From positions 806,001 through 870,000 of the forward strand of contig AP026124.1 in the NCBI GenBank assembly GCA_030295235.1: a DNA stretch of 64,000 bases. The letters are read 5' to 3'. The stretch comes from Fistulifera solaris (taxonomy: Eukaryota > Bacillariophyta > Bacillariophyceae > Naviculales > Stauroneidaceae). The notes under the pieces were generated by a model. The model had not been told where the DNA came from and did not search any database. It was given only the letters and a program-made list of their open reading frames with translations. Positions within the stretch are counted from its first letter, which is position 1. Every line of letters starts with the position of its first letter. Positions 44,601-54,285 of this stretch are shown here, piece by piece. The position numbers and the translations under genes are program-made.

Positions 44601-47600
44601 GAGCCCACTGCTACTACTTTGGCGAATATTGCCGGATTGCCACTTTCTGGAAATCCAAATCCCACGAAGGAAGAGGTAATAAGGGATGTCATGGACTGGA
44701 TACGCACCAACGAACCGGAACCTGATCATTTAGACGAGCCTACAGTACGTGCTTTAACAAACCTTGCTGGAATTCCGCTGAAACCGGGGCGTCTATCTCC
44801 TTCAGAGAAAAAAGAAGCACTGGATGACGCATTGGACTGGATTCGAAACAATGAGCCGTCCCCGCAAGACGTAGACGGGCCTGCAACAGAAGCTTTAGTT
44901 AATATCGCGGGACTTCCGATTCCCCGAAGACAGGTTCCTGCTGTAGAGAAAGAATACATCATCGACGAAGCAATAGACTGGATTCGTCACAACGAACCGA
45001 AGTCCAAGAATGTAACCCAGCCTGACTTGGTTGCTCTCACAAACTTGGCTGGTTTGCCCAACCCGACGAATCCCACTCCTCCACAGAAAGATAAAGTTGT
45101 TGACGACGTCGTTGACTGGCTGCGACACAACGACCCGAATCCTAGCAATGTGGACGAGCCAACAATGGCGGCACTGGCCAATATCGCTGGCATTCCGCTT
45201 CCACAGGGACTTGTTACACCGAGTGATAAAAAGAAGGCAATTGAAGACGTAATGGACTGGGCAAGACAGAAAGATCCAATTCCTGGCGATATCGACGAAC
45301 CATCTACACAGAAGCTTGCCCGTCTCGCTAAGGTTCCTCTCCCTACAAACCCAGTCAAGAAAAAGGCTTTGGATGATGTTATGGATTGGTTGAGAACGAA
45401 TCCCAGTGTTCACGAGATCGACGAACCAACTGCTCGAGTACTGGCGGACCTATCCGGCCAACCTCTTCCGAAGATAAAAATGTCTCCAGCCGAAAAGTCT
45501 GTATTGCTTGATGACATTGTTGAATGGCTAAGGAATAACGAACCAACCCCGACTTCTTCGATGAACCAACTCTTCACGCTCTAGCGAACATTGCTGATGT
45601 GCCTCAACCATCGAAGGAACTTCCTATAGAAGACAAACACCGTGTCCTTGACGAAGCGATGGAATGGATTCGCAGCAATGAACCCAAAGCTGAAGACGTG
45701 GACGTGCCAACACTTTGTTCTCTGGCAAATCTCGCCAATATACCAATACCAGAAAAACCATTGACAGAACCAGAGAAGAAAACGCTTGTTGAGGACTCGT
45801 TAGACTGGCTCCGTTCTAATCGTCCGAATGTTGATCTGGATGAGCCGACCTTGATTACTGTTGCAAATATCGCAGGCGTTCCGGTTCCTAAATCCTTGAC
45901 TACGGAAGACAAGACAAGTATAGTTGATGATACAGTAGACTGGCTGCGAAACCACCCTCCAGAACCAGACAACGTATCAGAACCAGAAGCAAAAGCTATT
46001 GCCTCCCTTGCTGGCGTTCCTCTCCCTAAAAAGCTTCCGCTGCCAATAAAAGAAAAGATCTTGGATGATGTCGTGGACTGGCTGAGGAAAAATGAACCTG
46101 CAGCGGAAGTGTTCGATCTTCCGACTGTCTCAGCCATAGCAAATCTGACAGGGGTCAACTTACCGTCAATAATACCACCCGAGGAAGCGAAGAGGACGGT
46201 GGATGATACTTTGGAATGGATCCGCTCTAACGAGCCGAACCCATCAAGTATTGATGAACCTACACTCATTTCTCTCGCCAACGTAACGGGCACACCACTT
46301 CCAAACATGACGTCTCCCGAAGATAAGCAAAAGTTTATTGATGATTCTCTTGATTGGATTCGACAAAACCCTCCCACGCCAGAAGATGTGGATACACCGA
46401 CGCTTGGTGCATTAACGAACCTAGCTGGAGTTCCCAACCCGAGTCGCCCATTGGGACCTCAGGAAAAGAAACATGTGATAGACGACGTGGTAGATTGGCT
46501 AAGGAGAAATGAACCTAACCCAGATGACGTTGACCAGCCAACCCTTCTTGCGATGACTAATTTGGCAGGAACCCCTTTTCCTCTAACTGAGCTGGCTCTT
46601 GAACCTTCTGAGGAACCATCGTTTGACTGGACCCGACAGAAAGGTCCGAAGTATGGTTTGGGAAACCCAACTCGTCCACAACTGAGTAACCTCCCCATCG
46701 TTCCTGTCAATGCGCTACCACTCGACGAAAGAAAGCAAGCAGTTGAAGATGCGCTTGACTGGTTGCGAAACAATGAGCCTCCACTGGACGATGTTGACGA
46801 GCCAACGCTACGAGCATTCACCAACTTAGCTCAAGTTCCTTTGCCCACGGAAATGAGCCCAGAAGATAAAGCCAAAACGGTGGATGACTTCATGGAGTGG
46901 ATCCGAAGCAATGAACCAAAACCGGGTGATATTGATCTACCGACTCTCACTTCATTGGCAAATATTGCTGGTGTTCCAGTAACAAAAAGCTATCGCCTGA
47001 GGACAAGAAGAAAGTTCTTGACGATTCAATTGATTGGCTACGTAATAATACACCCAATCCCGAAGATCTTGACAATCCCATTGTCACTAGCATCGCGAAC
47101 ATGGCAGGTTTGCCGATGCCAGAAAATACGAAGCCCGAAGACAAGGTCAAGGCTATGGAGGAAGCTATCGATTGGATAAGGAACAAAAACCCTGATGAAC
47201 TTTTGCAGCCTAGCGGTTTCGTGCCGAATAATTTGAGCGGAGTGGAACTCCCCCACCGAACAGGGAAAAAGATGTCGAGACTGTCATGGATTGGCTACGA
47301 AGCAAAGGTGCTAATATACCCGACGAGGAGCCGGAACCCCTAACATCCAAAAACATTCCCCCGGTGCCAGTAAAGAAGCCGGAACAAAAGACCAAGGCAA
47401 TGGAAGATGCCATTGATTGGCTTCGTAACAAGAAGCCAGGACACCCCAATGAAGAAATCAGTCCCATACAATTTCAAAACATACCCTCTGTCGATGGAAT
47501 ACCACAGCCTCAGGATACACCAAGCTGGGATTGGAACCGCAACCGCTATCCACCAGGAATCGACGAACCTCTTCCTTTAGAGTATCCTAGGGCACCAGGA

Positions 47601-49247
47601 CAAGAAACTCCTCGGCAATCTCAGGCTCAGGATGGAGCCACGCCCGTTCAACTGGAACAAGAGGAGCCTGCTTGGGACTGGAACCGAAACCGTGTACCTC
47701 CAGGAACTGATGACCCACTTCCCCTGCAGTTCCCGAGAGGACCGGGACAAGAGACTCCTCTTCAGTCTCAGGCCAAGGACGGAGCTACACCAGCTCAACT
47801 GGAACAAGACGAGCCTGGTTGGGACTGGGCTCGTAATCGTGCACCGCCGGGTGTTGACAACCCAAATCCCATGGACTACAAGAATCTTCCCGGCCCAGAC
47901 GTAGAGAATCCTGAATTTGACTATGACCTCGAGCCTATTGACAACCCGGACGTTGTTGATGGATCAGCTCCGTGGGCTTCAGCACCTGACGAAGCGTCCG
48001 ACGACGGCCGGGGTCCAAAGCCGATGGCCCTTCCAGAAGACATCTATAGCGAACCTTCTTCGGAAGAGCAAGAGGAGCCAAAAGGAACTGTGGTCCCCGT
48101 ACCGATGATGCTTACAGTTGCTATACTGGGATCCATCATTGGCTCGGCGGCGATGTCTGCTGCGCCTCCCGTTCAGCCTGTTCCACCACCAGGGACAGTT
48201 GGACCGACAAGTCCTGGAACACAAGTACTACCCGATTTACCAGTCGTACCCGACATTCCTTGCATAGAAGACCCCGCATGTAATTTCATCATGGGTGCAA
48301 TTGACCCTGTGTACCCTCCAAGTACAAGAGCACTCATTAATATCCCAGGAACCTGCCAAAACTGGTCAAGAGAATGGCTGCGAACCGGCAAAGATATAAT
48401 GGAATTCCAAGTCGAGCGAATTAGGCAGCGTTTCGCAATGGCTCTTGTGTACTGTGAGTTCAATGGTGACAATTGGTTAGAGGGCGAATTGTGGGTCTCT
48501 GAGCTGCATGAATGCGATTGGTATACAATGATCGGTGTGGACCCATGTGGCCGCCGTGAACAGTATCAAATTATCAGAAATACAGGCCAACAGATGCGCG
48601 GTACACTTCCGCCTGAGATCGGTATGATATCATCCCTCTGGGAGATAAGTCTCTCTGATAACCTGCTTTCTGGAACAATCCCAGAAGACTTGAATCGACT
48701 AAGTGAATTGGACACTGTGTCTCTGTCATTCAATCTTCTCACGGGTACTATCCCGTCGTTCATGTATGAATTTTACGACATGACCCACATGGATCTCGCT
48801 TACAACTTTTTCGAGGGACAGTTACCAAACAATAAGCTTAGCATATCGCAGCCAAATCTCAAAGTGCTCTTTCTGGAGAATAATGACCTGAGTGGGCCTC
48901 TGCCGGACGATCTTGGACAACTTCCGCTGAAAAAACTACACTTGGACGGAAACCAGTTCACTGGAAAGATTCCCGAAAATATCCATACACCCGATATGGA
49001 AGAGCTCATGCTGCACAACAACCAGCTCACTGGTACCTTCCCAACCAGTGAGTTTGCCGCAGATGCCGCTGCCGCAGCAGCAAACCCGAAAAAAGTATCC
49101 CCACTGCGAGAAGTAAGCCTTCAAAACAACAAGTTGGAGGGCAGCGTCGACGACATGTGCCCTCTAACAACCCCGAACGTCGGCAGCCTTGCCACCTTCC
49201 AAGTCGACCCAACAGTAGATTGCAGCTGTTGTACTACAGGCGTGTAG
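26602..49247 (+). CDS. Giant membrane-anchored protein: WW-type repeats, 119 x ~47-residue repeats, TM helix, LRR domain
   Basis: One gene of about 22.6 kb. I place 16 single-base frame breaks (6 extra, 10 missing bases), mostly in A or C runs. Allowing for them gives exactly 7,550 codons, and the repeat register holds across every break. No introns seen. Order: a lysine-rich N-terminus without signal peptide (MASFFGLGGLG start); a divergent repeat region with paired tryptophans (SWWKQG, QWWADNG, GWWRLKGG; to ~29.3 kb); a transitional Ser-rich part with ALDWLRNN helices; 119 tandem W-L/I/V-R-x-N repeats (30.85-47.42 kb); proline-rich WDWNRNR units; one transmembrane helix (48087-48167); a Cys-framed LRR domain to the end. 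The helical repeat suggests an alpha-solenoid scaffold, likely cytosolic, with the LRR domain on the other side of the membrane. I do not recognise the repeat family; function is unknown. Confidence 0.9.
26830..29300 (+). repeat. N-terminal divergent WW-type helical repeats of the giant protein
   Basis: About 15-20 degenerate units recognised by an aromatic pair followed by a Gly or Asn turn: SWWKQG, NWWQAM, QWWADNG, SWWVKNG, SWWKGQG, GWWRLKGG, NWWLRNN, EWFNESG, DWFKNEG, QWWNDHG, GWWRQT, VWWERTD, EWWSHRG. Spacing is less regular (about 45-80 residues). NWWLRNN links this type to the later WLRNN type, which suggests common descent. Confidence 0.75.
30850..47420 (+). repeat. 119 tandem copies of a ~141-bp coding repeat (~47 residues)
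   Basis: I counted 119 tryptophan-anchored helices between the W codon at 30850 and that at 47418, an average spacing of 140.4 bp. The unit reads roughly: A-LDDALDWLR-N-P followed by DLDDPT--ALANLAG and then IPLPRG plus a charged linker. Nearly invariant are the W and R of helix 1, the acidic-acidic-Pro turn, the ALANLAG helix and the LP turn. Copies differ at most positions, so they are old or selected for diversity, not fresh duplicates. Two predicted helices per unit suggest an alpha-solenoid. Confidence 0.93.
47516..47875 (+). repeat. Proline-rich WDWNRNR juxtamembrane repeats of the giant protein
   Basis: Two full and one partial copy of a ~49-residue unit: WDWNRNR-PPG-D-PLPL, then PR-PGQETP-QSQA-DGATP and QLEQ-EP. 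The last copy starts WDWARNR and decays. The unit length and the W/R positions suggest it derives from the 47-residue repeat by loss of the second helix and gain of proline. Confidence 0.85.
48087..48167 (+). other. Single transmembrane helix of the giant protein
   Basis: The segment from VVPVPMML through LTVAILGSIIGSAAMSA is the only convincing hydrophobic span in the protein. It lies after an acidic stretch (PSSEEQEEPKG) and before a proline-rich, uncharged linker. With no N-terminal signal peptide it should act as a signal-anchor, leaving the repeats in the cytosol and the C-terminal ~360 residues outside or in the lumen. Confidence 0.8.
48500..49160 (+). other. C-terminal leucine-rich-repeat domain of the giant protein
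   Basis: A Cys-containing cap (ELHECDWYTMIGVDPC) is followed by about six plant-type LRR units: GTLPPEIGMISSLWEISLSD, then DNLLSGTIPEDL, FNLLTGTIPSF, NNDLSGPLPDDL, GNQFTGKIPENI, NNQLTGTFP and NNKLEGSVDD. A final Cys cluster (CSCC) ends the protein. The disulfide-style caps fit an extracellular or luminal location. Confidence 0.9.
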
Positions 49248-49435
49248 GTCTGTCGCATTCTACATTATATATTTTACGTAAAAGACGAAACGAGGTTTAT
49301 TGAATGCAGGAAAGTTACTTCCCAAGCTTTCTTGCAATCGCGAAGAAGAACGGCAACCATCTCGGGCCGAAGACTCAAAATGATACAAGAAATCGAAGTT
49401 CTTACATCTAATACATATGTTTTCTATTTAATAGG

Positions 49436-50838
49436 CTATATGGTAGGAATAGTAAATGAGCAATAGGTTCGAGCGTCGACGAAAAGCTCTGCCATGGCTT
49501 CCTTCATTTGATGGATGGTCTCAATCTGCAGTTCCGCGTGGGGAGACGAGATTGGATTGCCGCAATCTCTCCCTTTCTTGCCCACCAATACTTTTTGCCA
49601 CCCTTCCCGCCTGGCTGCCTCCAGATTTGACAAATTGTCGTCCAACAAGAGACATCGTGATGCATCTCGCACACCTGCTATTGCCATGGCTCGTCGAAAG
49701 GAATAGGGAGAGTGTTTTGTCTCCAAATCACAGCACTTGCAGTCGATGATGCGCTCTACAGGAAACAAGTCATCAATCCCAAGTTGCTGCAAGCAGCGCT
49801 GAGCATGATGCCAAACACTCGCCGTAAAGATATACTTTGGGATGGCGGGGTCAAGATCAAGAAGCATAGATCGCAATGCGTCGTCTCTTGGCAGCTCGAG
49901 CGGAATGTTGTGCACCGCTTCCAGATAGATATCTATTTCACTCTTATCGAGGTATTCTTCTGCAAGTAATCCTTTAAGACAAGTTCCATAATTTTTGTAC
50001 AGTTCGTACGCTTTGCCTTCTGGCAAACCAAGCTTCTTCACACAATAGTCGTCAATCTTTTTCGTAAGTCGGTTGGCTGTCTTCCAATCATCAAAATAGA
50101 GACAATCATCGCAGTCAAAAAGATGGCCAGTGGTCTGGGTCGCAGACCGTAATTGTCCAAATTACTACTCGAGCACCCGACTAGTAGGCGTCGATCGGCT
50201 CGAATGTCAAGTTTGCGTTGGAAGTAGAGACGGAGTGCATGACAAGCGTCCGGCATAAAGTCGTCGGGTCTGTCTTGAATGCGCTGATACAACTCGTGCA
50301 AGGACATTCGGTAACAGTCCTCCACTTCGGAGGGTTGCAAACGTAGATCGCGCATTTTACCAGTGAATGTGCACTCGTAAAAGTCGCCCCACACTTTGAC
50401 TCGTTCATCTTGATACGCAAATGTAAACAATCGATCGAGTGAATTATTCTCGTTTATCACGATACCCATTTCTTCATGAATCTCTCGTTCTGCATTTTCG
50501 CGATAGTTCTCGTTATAACCAACAATGCCTCCTGGTGTCGGATCGAGCTTTCCGGGACAATAGTCTTTTTTCATCGATCGTTTCTGCACTAACACAAAAT
50601 CTTCGTCGTGGTACTCTAAGTCCGTCGGACGGTGCTTCACCAGAATGTAGGTAGCTCGATGCCAAAGATTATGTTTTCGCATATCCTGACGACGAGCTCC
50701 TCCGGAAACAACTTGATTCTCGGGTGTGACCAGGCATACTCGTTCTTCCGCGTCGAGTGTTTCGTGCGGTGATAGCTCTCGACGGCTCCAAAAAACCGCC
50801 AGTATTGTAGATAGAGAAAAGAGCGTTATATCCAGCAT
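49436..50838 (-). CDS. Nudix hydrolase - HAD phosphatase fusion (one frame break)
   Basis: About 467 residues in one frame once a run of five A on the plus strand (50117-50121) is read as six. The N-terminal half is a Nudix hydrolase of the Idi/YfcD-like branch, with Nudix box GGIVGYNENYRENAEREIHE followed by EMGI. A short hydrophobic stretch starts the protein. The C-terminal half is a HAD phosphatase of the SDT1/PHM8 pyrimidine-5'-nucleotidase type: motif I FFDCDDCLYFDDW with both catalytic aspartates, motif II (FTASVWHHAQRCL), and the acidic motif IV LLLDDNLSNLEAA. Without the added base motif I is out of frame, so the fusion reading is strongly supported. Substrates are probably nucleoside or sugar phosphates; not resolved. 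Confidence 0.85.
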
Positions 50839-51382
50839 GGTGATACAGAAATAGAGGTAACCTTACCAGGTAGCAGTTACCAAAGCGACCAACACTAATC
50901 CTGGCTTACGAAAAAGTAGTCTTCGCAGCAATGATTACCTTACAAGGGGAGACGGTGATGAATGAGCCCGTCGCAAATCGCAACCGGCGTTTATTTGACT
51001 GCCTTGTAATTTTCCCTCCAGTGTGCACTAATAATACTCCGTAGAATGTAACGGTGAAGTGCTGTGACTCAACTAGGCTACAGTCCCGGCACTTAGGGCC
51101 CATGCCCATGTCTTACCAGGTATCGCAGTCCTGGAAAGTTGTCCCGGAGTGAGGAGTGAGGAGGATTGGGCGTTCTACGTTAATCGAAGAATAAGGTTAA
51201 GACTATTCCGGGAAAGAATGACCCTTTTCCCTTTTGACTTGATTGCCTCACGGTTTTGAGCGAACAAAACCACATGGGGACAGAATATATTATTTGGTCC
51301 TGATGAGTATGCTCTCGGCAACAGTTGTTCATTGCAACAAACTCACACAATACTGCTGGAGGTAATATTTTCTATTATAGCA
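50839..51382. other. Divergent intergenic region
   Basis: 544 bp, no gene seen. It contains TACCAGGTA twice (50864-50872 and 51114-51122) and TACTCCGTA at 51035-51043, all members of the recurrent TAC-N3-GTA class, between two divergent genes. Confidence 0.55.
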
Positions 51383-52579
51383 ATGAGCGACGAGCAAAGC
51401 TGTCAAAAGTCACTGCAGCAAAGCACTAACGCTACAGAATCGGTGCAAGAAAAGATGGACGAAAAAACGTCCATGACAACGACTGAGACGCCTACATTCA
51501 CATTGATTGCCAAGTTCGGCAAGGAACGAATTCAACTAAATGATCTTTCTCCACACACAACCATCGAACAGGTCAAAATCATCCTACAAGAGCGAACACG
51601 TGTTTTGTGTAAGCGTCAAAAATTGGTGGGTCTCGTCGCGAACGAGGGCGGCGCGAAAGGTGTACACGATGCATTGCCGATCATGCACTTGAAAACCAAC
51701 ACGAAAGCTAAATTAACAAACGAAAACAGAACAACTCATCAATTCATTCTCATGGGAACGCCTGAAGAGAGTATTTTTGTTGACCCCGATCAACTCGATG
51801 AGTTGCCGGATGTCATTGAAGATTTTGATCTCGACTTCAATGCCGGGTCCGAAGAATGGCTCAGGCACGTCGCCAACGGAGAAAATTTGAAAAAATTCAC
51901 GGCGGACACTCTCATTCATATGATGAATCCTCCGCGGGATGGTAAACCGTTGTTGGTGCTCGATCTAGATCACACGCTGCTCGATTTCAGCTCGAGATCG
52001 CTGCAACGCGATGCCGTGTCGGTTCCAGTCGGACAGGGCGCGGCAAAAACCATGAAACGATCGCACATGGACGAGTTTTTGACGCACATGTATCAGTATT
52101 ACGATCTCGTGGTCTGGAGTCAAACATCGTGGCGATGGTTGGAGACAAAGCTCACCGAATTGGGTATGATTGGGTCCGCCTACAAATTTTGTTTCGTACT
52201 GGACAAGACCAGTATGTTTACCGTTACCACTACCGACAAATACAATCAAACTCGCACGCATCATGTCAAGCCACTGCAAATTATCTGGAGCAAATTTTCT
52301 CGTTGGTCCGCAGCCAATACCGTGCATCTTGACGATTTATCACGAAACTTTGCACTCAACATGTCATCTGGACTGAAGTGCACGCCGTTTTATCGAAAGA
52401 AGAACCCGAGAGATGCAGAACTATTGGCAATTGGGAAGTACCTGGTGGATATAGCACAAGCCGGCATTCGTTTTGATCAAATTGATTTCGGCAGGTGGAA
52501 AGACGTCGTCCAGGGGGAGTGCTCGTTGCTGGATACTTTGACCCAACAAGACGGTTCGAACGACCAGAACGGACAATAA
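51383..52579 (+). CDS. UBLCP1: UBLCP1-like ubiquitin-like-domain CTD phosphatase
   Basis: 398 residues from the Met at 51383 (an upstream TTG is unlikely). After a Ser/Thr-rich start, residues about 38-125 form a ubiquitin-like domain (FTLIAKFGKERIQLNDL, then TTIEQVKIILQERT). The FCP1/SCP-type HAD phosphatase domain follows with LVLDLDHTLLDF; D194 and D196 form the DxDxT site with T198. A DLVVWSQTSWRW segment and the HLDDLSRNFALN segment match UBLCP1, the nuclear phosphatase that acts on the 26S proteasome. The domain order (ubiquitin-like then phosphatase) is specific to this family. Confidence 0.93.
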   Translation: MSDEQSCQKSLQQSTNATESVQEKMDEKTSMTTTETPTFTLIAKFGKERIQLNDLSPHTTIEQVKIILQERTRVLCKRQKLVGLVANEGGAKGVHDALPIMHLKTNTKAKLTNENRTTHQFILMGTPEESIFVDPDQLDELPDVIEDFDLDFNAGSEEWLRHVANGENLKKFTADTLIHMMNPPRDGKPLLVLDLDHTLLDFSSRSLQRDAVSVPVGQGAAKTMKRSHMDEFLTHMYQYYDLVVWSQTSWRWLETKLTELGMIGSAYKFCFVLDKTSMFTVTTTDKYNQTRTHHVKPLQIIWSKFSRWSAANTVHLDDLSRNFALNMSSGLKCTPFYRKKNPRDAELLAIGKYLVDIAQAGIRFDQIDFGRWKDVVQGECSLLDTLTQQDGSNDQNGQ

Positions 52580-52635
52580 GCTAGCTATCAAACATCCACA
52601 TTATAGGTTCTAGACTGAATGGGACATTAAATTAA

Positions 52636-53724
52636 TTAGAAATTTCGGTCACCCACGTCACCTCGCTTGTTGCCACTGCCTCGCGGGTTTTCATCTTTAA
52701 AATCATCCCAATTGCGGTCGAGCGCAGCACTGGCATCTACGAGGTCAGCATCATCTTCCAAACCATCTCGAACCAAAAACTCGTATCGTCGCGGGGCAAG
52801 AGCGCGCTCCAATTCCGCTTCCTTTTGTGCCTGTTCGCGAGCTAGGGCCTGCTGTAGTTCGCGCTCACCTAATTCTTCAAGTGTCATGGTGGGTAGATTC
52901 CAGCCCGGTCGCAGAACGTTGGCCTTGATTTCTTGTCGTTCCAGACGTAACTGACCTGTAGTAATATCCTGAGTAATTTGCGTGACTTGCAAGCCTTTTC
53001 CTTGCGGCGGTCTTAGAGGTGAAGATGTATACCGTTGCTCCTGCGACTGGTTTTGCAATTGTTCGCGTCCCATTCTTGCGCACAGAGGCAGCTCTTGCAA
53101 CACACTACCCCATCCGTCAAATGCTTGCACTTTATGAATTTTACCAGTAACTGTCAGAGCAATGGAACGTTCTAATGATTCATCGTCGTGACCATCCATT
53201 GTTTCATTTTGAGCAATATTCAATCTCCTTCGTCGATCCTGTAGTGATTTCAACCGGTCCTTCTCTTGCTGCGCCTCTTTTTGCATCTGGAAGCGTGCAA
53301 TTTTCATTTCTCGGGAAATCGGAGGCGACAACATAGGGTTTTGATTGTCGTTATTATCATCAAGTCTCTCTTGCACTTCCAAAAGTGCACGAAACTGCTT
53401 CTTCTCTGCCGCTGAGAGCAAGTCGAGCCGTTCCAGTCGTTCAAAAAAGGCTTGCCATAAATCGCACGCGCGACGCAAATTTCCGAGTCGTTCGACCATA
53501 CCATTTTGCATGGGAAGATCAACATAAGCCTCCGCCAGAAGATGCTCCAAAGACAGATACGGCAGATATGATGTAGCGATGTCGTTGAGATCTTCGTTCG
53601 AGGAGATGCACAAAGCAATTTCTGCCTGTAAGGATTCGAGCGCCGCTACCATTTGCTTTTTGTCGGATAATAGTTGAGCCTGCTCGAAGCGTTCTTGTAG
53701 ACTCTCTCCATGACCCGTCATCAT
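52636..53724 (-). CDS. TAP42/IGBP1 (alpha4)-like PP2A regulatory protein
   Basis: 362 residues, helical. The family binds free catalytic subunits of PP2A-type phosphatases and protects them. Matching features: an N-terminal helical bundle, the central REMKIARFQMQKEAQQ segment (about residues 137-152), a DDESLERSIAL helix, and a C-terminal block with NLPTMTLEELGERELQQA, followed by RNWDDFKDENPRGSGNKRGD, which is a recognisable TAP42 ending. Overall similarity is spread over the whole length. It converges with the UBLCP1-like gene (56 bp between stops). Confidence 0.85.
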   Translation of the reverse strand: MMTGHGESLQERFEQAQLLSDKKQMVAALESLQAEIALCISSNEDLNDIATSYLPYLSLEHLLAEAYVDLPMQNGMVERLGNLRRACDLWQAFFERLERLDLLSAAEKKQFRALLEVQERLDDNNDNQNPMLSPPISREMKIARFQMQKEAQQEKDRLKSLQDRRRRLNIAQNETMDGHDDESLERSIALTVTGKIHKVQAFDGWGSVLQELPLCARMGREQLQNQSQEQRYTSSPLRPPQGKGLQVTQITQDITTGQLRLERQEIKANVLRPGWNLPTMTLEELGERELQQALAREQAQKEAELERALAPRRYEFLVRDGLEDDADLVDASAALDRNWDDFKDENPRGSGNKRGDVGDRNF

Positions 53725-54285
53725 ATTAAACGCTTTAATGAGTCGTTATTTAACTTACAAAAGGAATTTATTGATAATGGACATGGGAATCAGGCCATCG
53801 ATAACTTTTGCACCACAACGGATCGTCGTTCCTTGGTTTTCGAGACCACGACTGCAAATCAATCATGAATACAGATTTTCCTAATAGTTGACTGCTACCT
53901 AACGTTCGTTCGTTCAGTAAAGCAGTTTGAGCTACATTTATGGTAACAACGATGTCAATAGTCATTGCCTGGTACCTTGAGTAATATTAGGAAGACACGC
54001 ATCGATTGTTTACGTCAGTTTGAAACGACGACTGCAATCTAGTCACGAAACAGTGGTCTCTAGCAATTTATGATATCGGTTTAATTCCTCAGTTCATGCT
54101 GCTGGTCCAGACAAGCTAAATACAGTAACAAACTCTTGGTCTTGATAATGGATAATCGGTTGATTCATTGTTGGTTTCAATTGAATTCACTTAAAATATT
54201 TAGTCAAAGGAGAAGTCGTAGAAAAAAGAGGACTATATTATGTTATACTGGTATATCTTGCACATAGATTTGCTACTTGAATTTC
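53725..54285. other. Intergenic region, TAP42-like start to CK2 alpha stop
   Basis: 561 bp, AT-rich, no gene seen. It holds the TAP42-like promoter side and the CK2 alpha 3' end. An imperfect relative of TACCTGGTA occurs near 53966. Two weakly similar stretches with CGACTGCAA lie near 53848 and 54027. Confidence 0.45.

Noticed and set aside
30850-47420. CRISPR array or non-coding satellite
   Set aside because: The 141-bp periodicity is at protein level. The DNA copies differ widely, there are no identical direct repeats with unique spacers, and the frame is maintained.
26602-49247. Programmed frameshifting or a cluster of about 15 separate repeat genes
   Set aside because: Breaks occur in both directions with no common slippery motif, mostly at homopolymers, and the repeat register continues through each. 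The corrected length is exactly 7,550 codons.
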